The notes: generated by a model not told the origin, from the sequence alone. 59,791 bases of DNA from UBA1737 sp964474685 (GCA_964474685.1 CAYYTE010000002.1:1-59791); one strand, 5' to 3'. Numbered from the stretch's first letter, positions 41,617-50,072 are shown. Numbers and translations are program-made.

Positions 41617-43515
41617 ATGAATGAAGAAAATAAGAAAACTTACGGCGATAGAGGCAGTAGGAGCAGGGGGGGGCAAAGCGGTAGTTATAGTAGTGATAGG
41701 CCAAGAAGACCGTATAACCCAGATGCACCGAAAAGAGAATATAGTAGTGATAGGCCAAGAAGACCGTATAACCCAGATGCACCGAAAAGAGAATATAGTA
41801 GTGATAGGCCAAGAAGACCNNNNNNNNNNNNNNNNNNNNNNNNNNNNNNNNNNNNNNNNNNNNNNNNNNNNNNNNNNNNNNNNNNNNNNNNNNNNNNNNN
41901 NNNNNNNNNNNNNNNNNNNTATAACCCAGATGCACCGAAAAGATATAATTCAAGTTATTCCAAAAATAGTGAGTTTAATGGTGTAGATGAATCGAAACAT
42001 CAAAAGTATATTGATGGAGTAAAATCGGAAAAGATGATTAAGACAAATAATTATCTTGCTGATGAAGATAACTCTCAACCAATAGAAGAAGAAACAGTAA
42101 AAAAAGACCCTTTTGTACAAGTGGGCAATCGCTTTGTTGTTGAATTTACTTCTATGACTCATGATGGTTTAGGTGTATGTAAGATTAATGGTAAAACTCG
42201 TGAGGGAGTAGAGTATGTTAATTATCCTTTATTTGTTAGCGATGCTATTGTCGGAGAATCTGGAATTGTTGAAATAACAGTATTACATAAGACTTTAGGG
42301 TATGGTAAATTATTGAAATTGTTTTTTGATAAACGTTCTGTAGATAGAAATAAACCAATTTGTTCTCATTATGGTGAGTGTGGTGGATGTAATTTAATGC
42401 ATTTAAAATATGCAGCTCAATTATCATTTAAACAAAATATGGTTAAGGAAACGTTGGTTCGCATCGGTGGTATTGAGAAACCTATTGTTCATCCGGTTTT
42501 AGGTATGAATGTTCCTTTATATTATCGTAATAAAGTTCAAATCCCTTGTGCCTCTTCCTTTCGTAAAACCTTGATTGGGTTTTATAAAAGAGAATCCCAT
42601 GAGATTATACCTTTAGATGAATGTTTTATTCAACCGAAAGTGGTAACGGAAGTAGTAAAGTTTGTTAAAAATTTATGTGGAGAATTTAAAATATCTGGGT
42701 ATAATGAGCGTTATAAAGAAGGTACTTTACGCCATGTTATGGCACGAATTAATCGAACTAATGATAAAGTGATGCTTGTTTTAGTAGTTACTCAATATCC
42801 TTTCTTGGTTAAGAATGATGAACAATTATTCCTTGATAAAATTATCAAAAGATTCCCTGTTGTTGAATCCGTTGTCGCAAACTTAAATGAAGCAAGTAGT
42901 AATGTTGTGTTGGGTGAAAAGAATATTGTATTACGTGGTAATAACTATTTGATGGATACTTTATGTGGAAAAACTTTTCGAATCGGTGTGAATTCATTCT
43001 ATCAAGTAAATACTTCTCAAACAGAAGTTTTGTATCAAACAGCATTAAAAATGGCTCTATTATCAAAAGAAGATGTATTGGTGGATGCTTATTGCGGAAT
43101 TGGAACAATAGGTATTATTGCATCATCTCTTGTTAAGAAGGTTTACGGGGTTGAGATTGTTCCGGAAGCGATAGAAAATGCTTTAGAGAACATAAAACTT
43201 AACAATTGTACAAATTGTGAATATGTATGCAATTCAGCAGAAAATCAAATTGTTGAATGGAGTAAATCTAAAATTTCTCCAACAGTTGTTGTAGTAGATC
43301 CTCCGCGTAAGGGCTGTGATGAGTTATTCCTAAAAACGATTGTAGATATGAAGGTACCTAAGGTATTATATATTTCTTGTGATCCCGCAACTCTTGCGAG
43401 AGATTGTAAGTATTTAATGGCAAATAATTATACCGTAGGTGACTTTCAACCGGTTGATTTATTTCCTGAGACAAATCATATTGAAACTATTACTACTTTA
43501 TGGCTTCAAAAATAG
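41617..43515 (+). CDS. 23S rRNA m5U methyltransferase (RlmD/RlmCD type) with repetitive N-terminal tail
   Basis: At least 598 determined residues plus the gap. The tail begins YGDRGSRSRGGQSG and continues as identical 18-residue repeats, YSSDRPRRPYNPDAPKRE, interrupted by 100 N. After a linker comes a TRAM domain (VEFTSMTHDGLGVCKINGKTREGVEY...), the [4Fe-4S] site CSHYGECGGCNLMHL, the SAM site DAYCGIGTIGIIAS, the PPRKGCDE motif and the catalytic YISCDPATLARDC. The core makes 5-methyluridine in 23S rRNA; Firmicutes RlmCD can do two sites. The repeat tail is Arg/Tyr/Pro/Asp-rich, disordered, and likely binds RNA. The frame is kept across the gap because the missing length is 1 modulo 3, as it would be for whole repeats. 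Ribosome site AAAGAAAGGA is rather distant. Confidence 0.88.
   Translation: MNEENKKTYGDRGSRSRGGQSGSYSSDRPRRPYNPDAPKREYSSDRPRRPYNPDAPKREYSSDRPRRXXXXXXXXXXXXXXXXXXXXXXXXXXXXXXXXXXYNPDAPKRYNSSYSKNSEFNGVDESKHQKYIDGVKSEKMIKTNNYLADEDNSQPIEEETVKKDPFVQVGNRFVVEFTSMTHDGLGVCKINGKTREGVEYVNYPLFVSDAIVGESGIVEITVLHKTLGYGKLLKLFFDKRSVDRNKPICSHYGECGGCNLMHLKYAAQLSFKQNMVKETLVRIGGIEKPIVHPVLGMNVPLYYRNKVQIPCASSFRKTLIGFYKRESHEIIPLDECFIQPKVVTEVVKFVKNLCGEFKISGYNERYKEGTLRHVMARINRTNDKVMLVLVVTQYPFLVKNDEQLFLDKIIKRFPVVESVVANLNEASSNVVLGEKNIVLRGNNYLMDTLCGKTFRIGVNSFYQVNTSQTEVLYQTALKMALLSKEDVLVDAYCGIGTIGIIASSLVKKVYGVEIVPEAIENALENIKLNNCTNCEYVCNSAENQIVEWSKSKISPTVVVVDPPRKGCDELFLKTIVDMKVPKVLYISCDPATLARDCKYLMANNYTVGDFQPVDLFPETNHIETITTLWLQK
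41686..41943 (+). repeat. 54-base tandem repeat, interrupted by the assembly gap
   Basis: Unit 1 at 41686-41739, unit 2 at 41740-41793 and the first 26 bases of unit 3 at 41794-41819 are identical at DNA level; after the gap the sequence resumes at unit position 28 (41920) and runs 24 bases before diverging. Each unit encodes 18 residues in frame. True copy number is unknown. Confidence 0.95.
41820..41919. other. Assembly gap of exactly 100 N
   Basis: A round 100-N filler, the usual placeholder for a gap of unknown length. Both flanks are the same repeat unit, so the gap is a collapsed or unresolved array. Confidence 0.99.
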
Positions 43516-43541
43516 ATTTTGTCCTATTTAGAGGTGATTGA

Positions 43542-44870
43542 ATGGAAACGATAATCATAATCATTTTATGTTGTATTTTAGTTCTATTTATTGTTGGACT
43601 TATTGTGATATTGATTGAAATTAAAAAAAATAATTCATCGAAAGAAATACTCCTTTCTTCTTTTGATAAATATGAAGAGGAACTCAAAAATAAGTTTTCG
43701 GATGAAATTGAAATTAAAACGAAGTATTTAAATAATACAATTAATACTCAAACAACAGTTTTTGTAACCTCTTTTAAACCATATATGGATAGTTTTGAAA
43801 ATAAGTTGGATTTGGAGAAGAAACAAATTGAAGATAAGTTTAATGATTTAAAAACTGAAGTTTCTGATAAACTTGATAAAATTCGAAATGAATCTAAACA
43901 ATCTTTAACGGAAGTTCGAGAAGAAAATAATAAACATATGGCCGCTTTACAATTATCGAATGAAACTAAATTAGAAGAAATGCGACATACGGTAGATGAA
44001 AAGTTAGAAAAAACACTAAATGAAAGAATTCAAACAGCTTTTGCAATTGTTAATAATAATCTTGAGCAAATGCAAAAGAGTTTTGGAGAAGTGAATGAAC
44101 TATCCAAGCAAATGTCTAATTTAAATAAGTCATTTACGAATGTGAAAACAAGAGGTACTTGGGGAGAGGTAGGGTTAGAATCCTTATTAAGTCAAATGCT
44201 TGCTCCTGAGCAATATGTAGCTCAAAAACAACTCGATCCAAAAAGTACAGAAAGAGTAGATTTTGCTATTAAGATGCCTGGGACCAAAAATGATTCGGTA
44301 TACTTACCCATTGATGCGAAATTCCCTAATTCTTCGTACCAATTATTACTAGATGCTCAAACGAAAGAAGAGATTGAAAAAGCTAGAAAAGAATTATTTA
44401 AACGAATTCTTACGGAAGCGGAAAGTATTCAGAAGAAGTATATTATGGAACCTATAACTACAAATTTTGCGGTTATGTATTTAGCTACTGAAGGATTGTA
44501 TGCTGAAGTTGTAAAGGACCCGACATTATGTGAAACTTTACAAACAAAGTATCATGTGATTCCTTGTGGACCTACTGTTCTTGCGGCGCTTTTAAATAGT
44601 TTGCAAGTTGGTTTTAATACAATGAAAATTCAGAAAAATAGTGGAGAAATTGTAAAATTGATGCAATCTTTTAAAAAAGAGTTTGAGACTTTTACGAACT
44701 TAATTGAAAAAGTGAAAAAGAATGCGGATTCTGTTGTCACTTCTTTAGCTGCTGTAACTAAGAAAAATGATAAGATTATAAAAAACCTTGACAAAATTGA
44801 CGATATTGAACTTGATTATGAAGAGAATAAACAAATACAAGAAACAAATATCAACTCGGTTGAGGATTAA
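43542..44870 (+). CDS. rmuC: DNA recombination protein RmuC
   Basis: 442 residues. N-terminal membrane helix (IIIIILCCILVLFIVGLIVILI), a long coiled coil (about residues 40-190, rich in Lys/Glu), then the nuclease-like RmuC domain: TRGTWGEVGLESLLSQMLAPEQYV, RVDFAIKMPG, YLPIDAKFPNSSYQLLLDA and YIMEPITTNFAVMYLATEGLYAEV. RmuC limits inversions and rearrangements at inverted repeats; the biochemical activity is inferred from the PD-(D/E)XK-like fold. GAGGTGATT precedes the ATG. Last gene of the priA-fmt-pgpA-sdaA-rlmD-rmuC series. Confidence 0.93.
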   Translation: METIIIIILCCILVLFIVGLIVILIEIKKNNSSKEILLSSFDKYEEELKNKFSDEIEIKTKYLNNTINTQTTVFVTSFKPYMDSFENKLDLEKKQIEDKFNDLKTEVSDKLDKIRNESKQSLTEVREENNKHMAALQLSNETKLEEMRHTVDEKLEKTLNERIQTAFAIVNNNLEQMQKSFGEVNELSKQMSNLNKSFTNVKTRGTWGEVGLESLLSQMLAPEQYVAQKQLDPKSTERVDFAIKMPGTKNDSVYLPIDAKFPNSSYQLLLDAQTKEEIEKARKELFKRILTEAESIQKKYIMEPITTNFAVMYLATEGLYAEVVKDPTLCETLQTKYHVIPCGPTVLAALLNSLQVGFNTMKIQKNSGEIVKLMQSFKKEFETFTNLIEKVKKNADSVVTSLAAVTKKNDKIIKNLDKIDDIELDYEENKQIQETNINSVED

Positions 44871-44918
44871 ATTTGTAATATATTTTAGTTTCTATTTTAA
44901 TTATTGATTTGTTATGAT

Positions 44919-44952
44919 AACAAACCTGGAATTTATCCAGGCTTGTTTTCAT
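44919..44952. terminator. Terminator between convergent rmuC and the flavin reductase
   Basis: AACAAACCTGG (44919-44929) and CCAGGCTTGTT (44937-44947) pair with one mismatch, followed by TTC and T-rich sequence. Confidence 0.75.
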
Positions 44953-44958
44953 TTTACT

Positions 44959-46320
44959 TTATTGAAATAATTCGTTGAAGGCTTCGCTCATACTTGGATG
45001 AGTGTATATTGAATCTCTTAGTACTGTATAAGGGACTGCTTGATCCATTGCTAGTTTTAATAAATTGATCATTTCTTGAGAATCAGCACAATATAAATGG
45101 GCACCTAATATTTGATTTGTATTTGCATCAATGATTACTTTTATAAGCCCAGGAGTGTTTCTTAGTATTTTTGTTTTTGGGATAAGTGTTGCTTCCATTT
45201 TTGCTATTTTTATGGTGTATCCTTTTGCTTGTGCTTCACTTTCTGTTAATCCTATTCTAGAAAGAGGAGGGTCGATAAATACAGTATAAGGAATATTTCC
45301 CCTGTTTAGTGTTGTTCTTTGATTGTTCGCAAGTATGTTGGATAGGACAATACGGGAATCGTCTAATGAGATATAAGTGAATTGTAAGCCGCCCGTTACG
45401 TCTCCTAATGCATAAACATTTTTTGCATTAGTTTCTAGATGTTCATTCGTTTCAATTGCATTTCTTTTAGTTAGCGTAATCGTTGTGTTTTGAAGTTGTA
45501 ATGATTGGACATTCGCTCGTCTTCCCGTTGCAATTAAGATTGCATCTGCTTGGATTTCTTGTGGAACATTATCTATTGTATATTGAATGGTTGCATTTAA
45601 ATCATTATCTACAATGCTCGTCGTTGTCACATTCTTGATGATATTAATTCCCCGCGATTCGAAATCTTTTTCAACTATATTTGAGATTTCAATATCCTCT
45701 TTTGGAATAAATGCGTTACCATCTTGCAAGATTGTAACATTAGACCCGAAGTTTGTAAACATAGAGGCAAATTCTAGACCAATATAACCACCACCCAATA
45801 TAACTAGATTTTTCGGTAATTGATTAATAGATAACATTTTTTCACTGGTAAAGGCATACTTACTTTCTTTTAACCCGGGAATGTCTGGAATAAATGGAGA
45901 AGAACCGGTATTAATGAATATACGCGATGCTTCAATTTCTTCTTGAGTATTATCTTTCTTTTTAATTGATACAGTATGATCGCTTATAAAATGAGCAGTT
46001 CCTACGATTACTTCGACACCATTATTAACTAGGTTTTGATAATTTGCAAGTCGTAATTTTTCAATTAGAATTTTCTTTTCATTCATTGCTTCTTTAAATA
46101 ATGAGTTTCTTATTGAATATTCATTTTTAGATAATTTGGCAATTCGTGAACTATATTCAAGAGTTTTGGTAGGAATACAAGCAACATTAATACAAGTTCC
46201 ACCAAACATCATTTCATTTGCTTCAACAAGAACAACGCTTTGTTTTGCTTTGGCAAGTATTGTAGCGAGTGTCTTTCCACCTTTTCCAAACCCGATGATT
46301 AAATTAGTTACTTTTTTCAT
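44959..46320 (-). CDS. RclA/MerA-like FAD disulfide reductase
   Basis: 453 residues, group I pyridine nucleotide-disulfide oxidoreductase. FAD loop LIIGFGKGGKTLATILA, redox-active pair C43/C48 in GGTCINVACIPTK, NAD(P)H loop ILGGGYIGLEFASMFTNFG, second FAD motif VYALGDVTGGLQFTYIS and the C-terminal dimerisation domain (SIYTHPSMSEAFNELF). Closest in type to RclA/YkgC, which protects against reactive chlorine species and reduces Cu(II); lipoamide dehydrogenase and mercuric reductase are less likely because no 2-oxoacid complex or mer genes are near. GAAAGGA precedes the ATG. Its start overlaps the 3' end of the Rrf2 gene by 17 bases. Confidence 0.85.
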   Translation of the reverse strand: MKKVTNLIIGFGKGGKTLATILAKAKQSVVLVEANEMMFGGTCINVACIPTKTLEYSSRIAKLSKNEYSIRNSLFKEAMNEKKILIEKLRLANYQNLVNNGVEVIVGTAHFISDHTVSIKKKDNTQEEIEASRIFINTGSSPFIPDIPGLKESKYAFTSEKMLSINQLPKNLVILGGGYIGLEFASMFTNFGSNVTILQDGNAFIPKEDIEISNIVEKDFESRGINIIKNVTTTSIVDNDLNATIQYTIDNVPQEIQADAILIATGRRANVQSLQLQNTTITLTKRNAIETNEHLETNAKNVYALGDVTGGLQFTYISLDDSRIVLSNILANNQRTTLNRGNIPYTVFIDPPLSRIGLTESEAQAKGYTIKIAKMEATLIPKTKILRNTPGLIKVIIDANTNQILGAHLYCADSQEMINLLKLAMDQAVPYTVLRDSIYTHPSMSEAFNELFQ

Positions 46321-46747
46321 AGGAATCCTTTCTTCGTTTGACTAATTGATTCATAATAGAATCAATTGTAATAGTTTTTAATTCGTTAATAATGGAAGAA
46401 TCTAACTTTAAAAAAACATTATCCATAACCTCCCCCATACCACTAGAGATTATGCAATCCATATCTTTATTACCACTATGCCAAGAAGGTTCTATAAAAG
46501 TGATATTTAATGCTTGTGCAATCATAGCAAGGTTTACTTTGGTAGGGTCGCCATTGAAACGATATCCTCCTTTGGGTCCTTTATTTATGGATTCTACTAA
46601 ATTGGCTTTTTTTAACTTTAATATGATTCGACGAACTCGAGCTGGGTGCGTACAAATGTTTTTTGCTAATTCTTCACTGGAGCATATGCAAGGATGGTGA
46701 TATAAATAAACGACTGCGTGTACCGCAACACAAAAATCACTATTCAT
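46304..46747 (-). CDS. Rrf2 family transcription regulator
   Basis: 147 residues. Winged-helix N-terminus (CSSEELAKNICTHPARVRRIILKLKKANLVESINKGPKGGYRF) typical of Rrf2. The cluster-binding Cys triad of IscR/NsrR is not present: only one Cys (DMDCIISS) falls in that loop, so it may sense thiol oxidation or another signal, as YwnA-type members do. TAAGG precedes the ATG, 9 bases after the rhodanese stop. It overlaps the flavin reductase gene and is presumably its regulator; a dyad in the upstream promoter (47186-47206) is a candidate site. Confidence 0.88.
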   Translation of the reverse strand: MNSDFCVAVHAVVYLYHHPCICSSEELAKNICTHPARVRRIILKLKKANLVESINKGPKGGYRFNGDPTKVNLAMIAQALNITFIEPSWHSGNKDMDCIISSGMGEVMDNVFLKLDSSIINELKTITIDSIMNQLVKRRKDSYEKSN

Positions 46748-46756
46748 AGGTATGCC

Positions 46757-47173
46757 TTAGTCTTTTACAGTACCATAGGGCCAGTCCACGATTCCACCAA
46801 AATCATAAACTTTTGTGTAACCTAGGTCAATAAGCTTTTGAGAAGCTTGTTTTGCTCTTATACCTGTACGACAATAGACAAGTATTGTTGCATTTTTATC
46901 AGGGAGCGTAGACGTTGCATTTTGTGTTAGTGTTTCGTTGGGTAACAGTATAGCACCTTTGATATGTCCTGCATTGTATTCATCTAAACGACGAACATCA
47001 ACAATGGTAACATTGCCCGCATCCATCATTTCTTTGGCTTTTTCAGCAGTGATGATTTCGTAGGTAATTGTGTTTTCAGCACCACTTCCAGTGGGTGACT
47101 TCTCATCAAAACACCCGGGGCAACTTAGTGATACAAATAGTATCGTGACGAGTAAAAATAAAATTCTTTTCAT
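46757..47173 (-). CDS. Rhodanese-domain lipoprotein
   Basis: 138 residues. Signal peptide MKRILFLLVTILFVSLSCPGC with a probable lipid-modified Cys21 (the -3 residue is unusual, Cys18). One rhodanese domain: VTIVDVRRLDEYNAGHIKGAILLPN, active-site C101 in VYCRTGIRAKQAS, and GYTKVYDFGGIVDW. Likely an extracytoplasmic sulfur- or thiol-handling protein on the outer face of the membrane. First gene of a minus-strand operon with Rrf2 and the RclA-like reductase; AAAGGAGAA precedes the ATG. Confidence 0.88.
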   Translation of the reverse strand: MKRILFLLVTILFVSLSCPGCFDEKSPTGSGAENTITYEIITAEKAKEMMDAGNVTIVDVRRLDEYNAGHIKGAILLPNETLTQNATSTLPDKNATILVYCRTGIRAKQASQKLIDLGYTKVYDFGGIVDWPYGTVKD

Positions 47174-47185
47174 AGGTTCTCCTTT

Positions 47186-47206
47186 CTGTAACTGTTTCAG
47201 TAACAG
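47186..47206 (-). promoter_or_regulatory. Operator-like dyad at the rhodanese promoter
   Basis: On the plus strand CTGTAACTG (47186-47194), TTT, CAGTAACAG (47198-47206): arms match at 8 of 9 positions. It begins about 5 bases downstream of the expected transcript start and overlaps the leader, a good place for a repressor such as the operon's own Rrf2 protein. Confidence 0.55.
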
Positions 47207-47217
47207 ATTATATTAAT

Positions 47218-47246
47218 ATTATATCAATTAAAATTACTAATGTCAA
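47218..47246 (-). promoter_or_regulatory. Consensus promoter of the rhodanese-rrf2-reductase operon
   Basis: On the minus strand perfect TTGACA (47241-47246), 17-base spacer, perfect TATAAT (47218-47223). Confidence 0.85.
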
Positions 47247-47381
47247 TACAAATCGTAAATAAAGTATAGAATATTTTTCAATATTTAGGATATTTTTCTT
47301 TTTTTACTAGAGATTATACATTATTTGATTGTTAAATAGTTATAAAGATAGGGGAGATTCAAAAATAATGAATTGTTATGT

Positions 47382-47410
47382 TTGAAATTTTTGAAAAAAT
47401 ATGCTATACT
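47382..47410 (+). promoter_or_regulatory. Promoter of efp
   Basis: TTGAAA (47382-47387), 17-base spacer, TATACT (47405-47410) with extended TGC. About 63 bases before the ATG. The divergent spacer with the rhodanese operon is 299 bases; apart from the two promoters and the dyad I see nothing in it. Confidence 0.75.
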
Positions 47411-47472
47411 AATATAAGATTTTTAAATTCAAACAGATTGATTTGAATATAGAGAGAAAAAGGAGATTATTT

Positions 47473-48036
47473 ATGGCTATTTTAGCAGGTGATTTTAAGA
47501 CAGGATTAACGTTATTAATTGATGGGAATATTTATCAAGTAATTGATTTTCAACATGTAAAACCAGGTAAGGGCGCTGCACTTTTAAAAACTAAGATGAA
47601 GAACTTAAGAACTGGAAGCATTCTTGAAAAAAGTTTTAATGCTACTACTAAGTTTGATCAAGCTATGATTGATAAGAAGACACTACAATATTCTTATTCG
47701 GATGGAGGTATCTATTATTTTATGGATATGCAAACATTCGAAATGCATGAATTAGGTGAAGAGATTATTGGTTCAGCAAAGAATTATCTTGTAGATGGAT
47801 TAGAGGTAAGTGTTAAGTTTTTTGATAAAGAAATATTAGGAATCGACTTACCAGAAAAGATGGTTATGGAAGTTACAGAAACATCGGATGCTGTTCCTGG
47901 AAATACTTCAACAACTGCTTCAAAAGATGCAATTGTTCAAACCGGGCTTTTAGTTAAAGTTCCTCTATTTGTTAAATTGGGCGATAAGATTATCGTGAAT
48001 ACTGTAGATGGAAAATATTGTGGTAGATCGAACTAA
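47473..48036 (+). CDS. efp: Elongation factor P
   Basis: 187 residues from the ATG at 47473 (AAAGGAG upstream; homology starts MAILAGDFKTGLTLLIDGN). Relieves ribosome stalling at polyproline. Three-domain protein; the loop that is modified reads HVKPGKGAA with Lys33 as the acceptor, the Lys form that in Bacillus carries 5-aminopentanol. The C-terminal signature VQTGLLVKVPLFVKLGDKIIVNTVDGKYCGR is complete. The following SDR gene overlaps its end. Confidence 0.96.
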   Translation: MAILAGDFKTGLTLLIDGNIYQVIDFQHVKPGKGAALLKTKMKNLRTGSILEKSFNATTKFDQAMIDKKTLQYSYSDGGIYYFMDMQTFEMHELGEEIIGSAKNYLVDGLEVSVKFFDKEILGIDLPEKMVMEVTETSDAVPGNTSTTASKDAIVQTGLLVKVPLFVKLGDKIIVNTVDGKYCGRSN

Positions 48037-48793
48037 TCAATCAAAAACTTTGAATAAAGTTGTACTTGTAACAGGCTCCGCTATTGGCATTGGGCGTGCT
48101 ATAATTCAAGAATTAGCGAAGAATGGATATAATTGTGTCATTAATTATCTTAATTCTGAAAAAGAAGCACTTTCTTTAAAAGAAGAAGTAGAAACTAAAT
48201 ATGGCATTACTGCTTTAGCTATTAAAGCAGATGTATCGAATGAATCTGAAGTTGATCAAATGTTTTCGACGATTGAGCAGGTTTTAGGCGGAGTGGATAT
48301 TCTTGTCAATAATGCTGGAATAGATTTATCGGATCTCTTTGAATTGCAAAAGACCGTAGATTTTAAAAGAACTTTAGATGTGAATTTAATTGGAGCCTAT
48401 TTAAGCTCAAAACGAGCAGAATCCTATATGTATGAAAAAAAATGGGGAAGAATTATCAACATTTCTTCGACAAATGGCATTAATACATATTATCCGACTT
48501 GCATTGCTTATGATGCATCGAAGGCGGGAATGATATCCTTGACTCATAATTTATCTGTTCAATTTGCCCCATATATTCACGTGAATGCTATTGCATTAGG
48601 GTTTATAGGTACAAAGAATGAACTAAAAGGTTATGATGAAGAGTTTTTAAAACAAGAACTTGATAAAATCTTATTAAAACGCTATGGAGACCCTATAGAA
48701 GTTGCATATTTAGTGAAGTTTTTGATTAGTGAGGAAGCAAACTTTTTCAATAATTCGATTATTCGCTTAGATGGTGGTCAATTAGGAAGTTAA
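48008..48793 (+). CDS. Short-chain dehydrogenase/reductase (FabG-like)
   Basis: 261 residues at most. Classical SDR: cofactor loop VTGSAIGIGRAI, NNAG, catalytic Ser in ISSTNG and Y-x3-K in AYDASKAGM; C-terminal IIRLDGGQLG. Could be 3-oxoacyl-ACP reductase or another NAD(P)H reductase; no fatty-acid genes are near. In Bacillus a ymfI-type SDR acts in EF-P modification (reducing 5-aminopentanone on EF-P), so the overlap with efp makes that role attractive. The start is uncertain: ATG 48008 lies inside efp with no ribosome site; TTG 48050, just after the efp stop, is an alternative. Confidence 0.82.
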   Translation: MENIVVDRTNQSKTLNKVVLVTGSAIGIGRAIIQELAKNGYNCVINYLNSEKEALSLKEEVETKYGITALAIKADVSNESEVDQMFSTIEQVLGGVDILVNNAGIDLSDLFELQKTVDFKRTLDVNLIGAYLSSKRAESYMYEKKWGRIINISSTNGINTYYPTCIAYDASKAGMISLTHNLSVQFAPYIHVNAIALGFIGTKNELKGYDEEFLKQELDKILLKRYGDPIEVAYLVKFLISEEANFFNNSIIRLDGGQLGS

Positions 48794-48820
48794 AAAGGAG
48801 CATTGCTCCTTTTTATTTGT
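48792..48820. terminator. Bidirectional terminator between the SDR gene and ynbB-like gene
   Basis: AAAAAGGAGC (48792-48801) and GCTCCTTTTT (48805-48814) form a perfect stem with A- and T-rich flanks, serving both converging genes. Confidence 0.88.
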
Positions 48821-48821
48821 T

Positions 48822-50072
48822 TTATGATTTAATCTTTGTTAGCGCCCTCATAATGGAAAGCTTTCCATATTCATAAGTAATTCCACCTTGTAAATAAAGC
48901 GTATATGGAGGGATTACGGGTGCATCGGCACTGAGTTCAATGGTACTTCCTTGTGTGAAGCAACCTGCCGCCATGATTTCTTCAAAAGGGTATCCTGGCA
49001 TAGGGGCTGGTATTACATAAACGTTTGAATCAACGGGGGAAGCGTTTTGAATACCTCGAGTAAAGTTAATTAGATTCTCTTTTGTTTTTAAGACAACTGT
49101 TTGGATAATATCTGTTCTTTTTTCATCGTATTTTGGGGATACATCCTCATATCCTAATTGTTCTAACATGAATGAAGTAAAAACGGCTGTTTTTAATGCA
49201 CTTTTTACTGCGGATGGAGCGAGAAATACACCTTTAAACAAGGAGATATTTTGGTTGAAGTTTGCTCCTAAATCCTTTCCGATACCGGGGGATGTTAATC
49301 TATCCGCAACCATTTTAATATATTTTTTCTTTCCAGAAATATATCCTCCTGTAGAGGCAATTCCTCCTCCTAAGTTTTTCATTAAGGATCCGACAGTTAT
49401 ATCTGCACCTACGTGTCCCGGCTCTCTTGTTTCGACTAATTCACCATAACAATTATCAACAAAAATAATTACATTTGTATCTACTTTTCGAATCTCCTTT
49501 ATTACTTCTCCAATTTGGTCGATAGTTAAAGATTTTCTACTTGAGTAGCCTCTTGAACGTTGAATTTCAATTACTTTAACAGGACTTTGTTTGAGTCTTT
49601 TGATTATTGTTTCAGTATCAAACTGATCATTTATTAAATCGATTTGTTCAAACTTTACTCCTTGTGCTTTTAAAGATTGGGTGGAATTCCCACTTATACC
49701 TATCATCTCTTGCAAAGAGTCATAAGGCTTCCCTGTGATGGACAAAAGCGTATCCGAATATTTTAATAATGCTGAAAAAGCAATATAGAGTGCGTTGGTT
49801 CCACTCATAATTTGAGGGCGAACGAGCGAATCCTCCATTCCAAGAATTGTGGAAAATATATTTTCAAGTTTCTCTCTTCCTGTATCATAATTTCCATAGC
49901 CATTAATATCCGAAAAATCGGAATATTGTACTTGGTTATCAATAAATGCAGATAAAATCCGATTTGAGTTTATCATTGCCACTTCATCGATTTCTTTAAA
50001 GATAGAAGCTAATTTTGTTTCTGCTTCCTCACCTAATTTTAAAATTTCATCATCAATTTGAATCATTATCAT
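48822..50072 (-). CDS. YnbB-type PLP-dependent lyase (aluminium-resistance/methionine gamma-lyase-like family)
   Basis: 416 residues. Cys/Met-metabolism-like PLP enzyme: QIMSGTNALYIAF (phosphate loop), IIFVDNCYGELVE with D206, and TVGSLMKNLGGGIASTGGYI with the cofactor lysine K232. The C-terminal part includes YPFEEIMAAGCFTQGSTIELSADAP and PYTLYLQGGITYEYGK, typical of the family. The in vivo substrate has not been settled. Two ATG codons in the first four; the second (50066) has better spacing from GGTG. In Bacillus the gene lies between hfq/ynbA and glnRA; here it stands alone on the minus strand. Confidence 0.88.
   Translation of the reverse strand: MIMIQIDDEILKLGEEAETKLASIFKEIDEVAMINSNRILSAFIDNQVQYSDFSDINGYGNYDTGREKLENIFSTILGMEDSLVRPQIMSGTNALYIAFSALLKYSDTLLSITGKPYDSLQEMIGISGNSTQSLKAQGVKFEQIDLINDQFDTETIIKRLKQSPVKVIEIQRSRGYSSRKSLTIDQIGEVIKEIRKVDTNVIIFVDNCYGELVETREPGHVGADITVGSLMKNLGGGIASTGGYISGKKKYIKMVADRLTSPGIGKDLGANFNQNISLFKGVFLAPSAVKSALKTAVFTSFMLEQLGYEDVSPKYDEKRTDIIQTVVLKTKENLINFTRGIQNASPVDSNVYVIPAPMPGYPFEEIMAAGCFTQGSTIELSADAPVIPPYTLYLQGGITYEYGKLSIMRALTKIKS

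Noticed and set aside
41588..41953. Tandem repeats at 41686-41943 as a CRISPR array
   Set aside because: Units are directly adjacent with no spacers and encode the same peptide in frame with a known enzyme.
44959..46320. Lipoamide dehydrogenase or mercuric reductase
   Set aside because: No 2-oxoacid dehydrogenase or mer genes nearby and no N-terminal metal-binding domain; the Rrf2/rhodanese context fits an RclA-like enzyme better.
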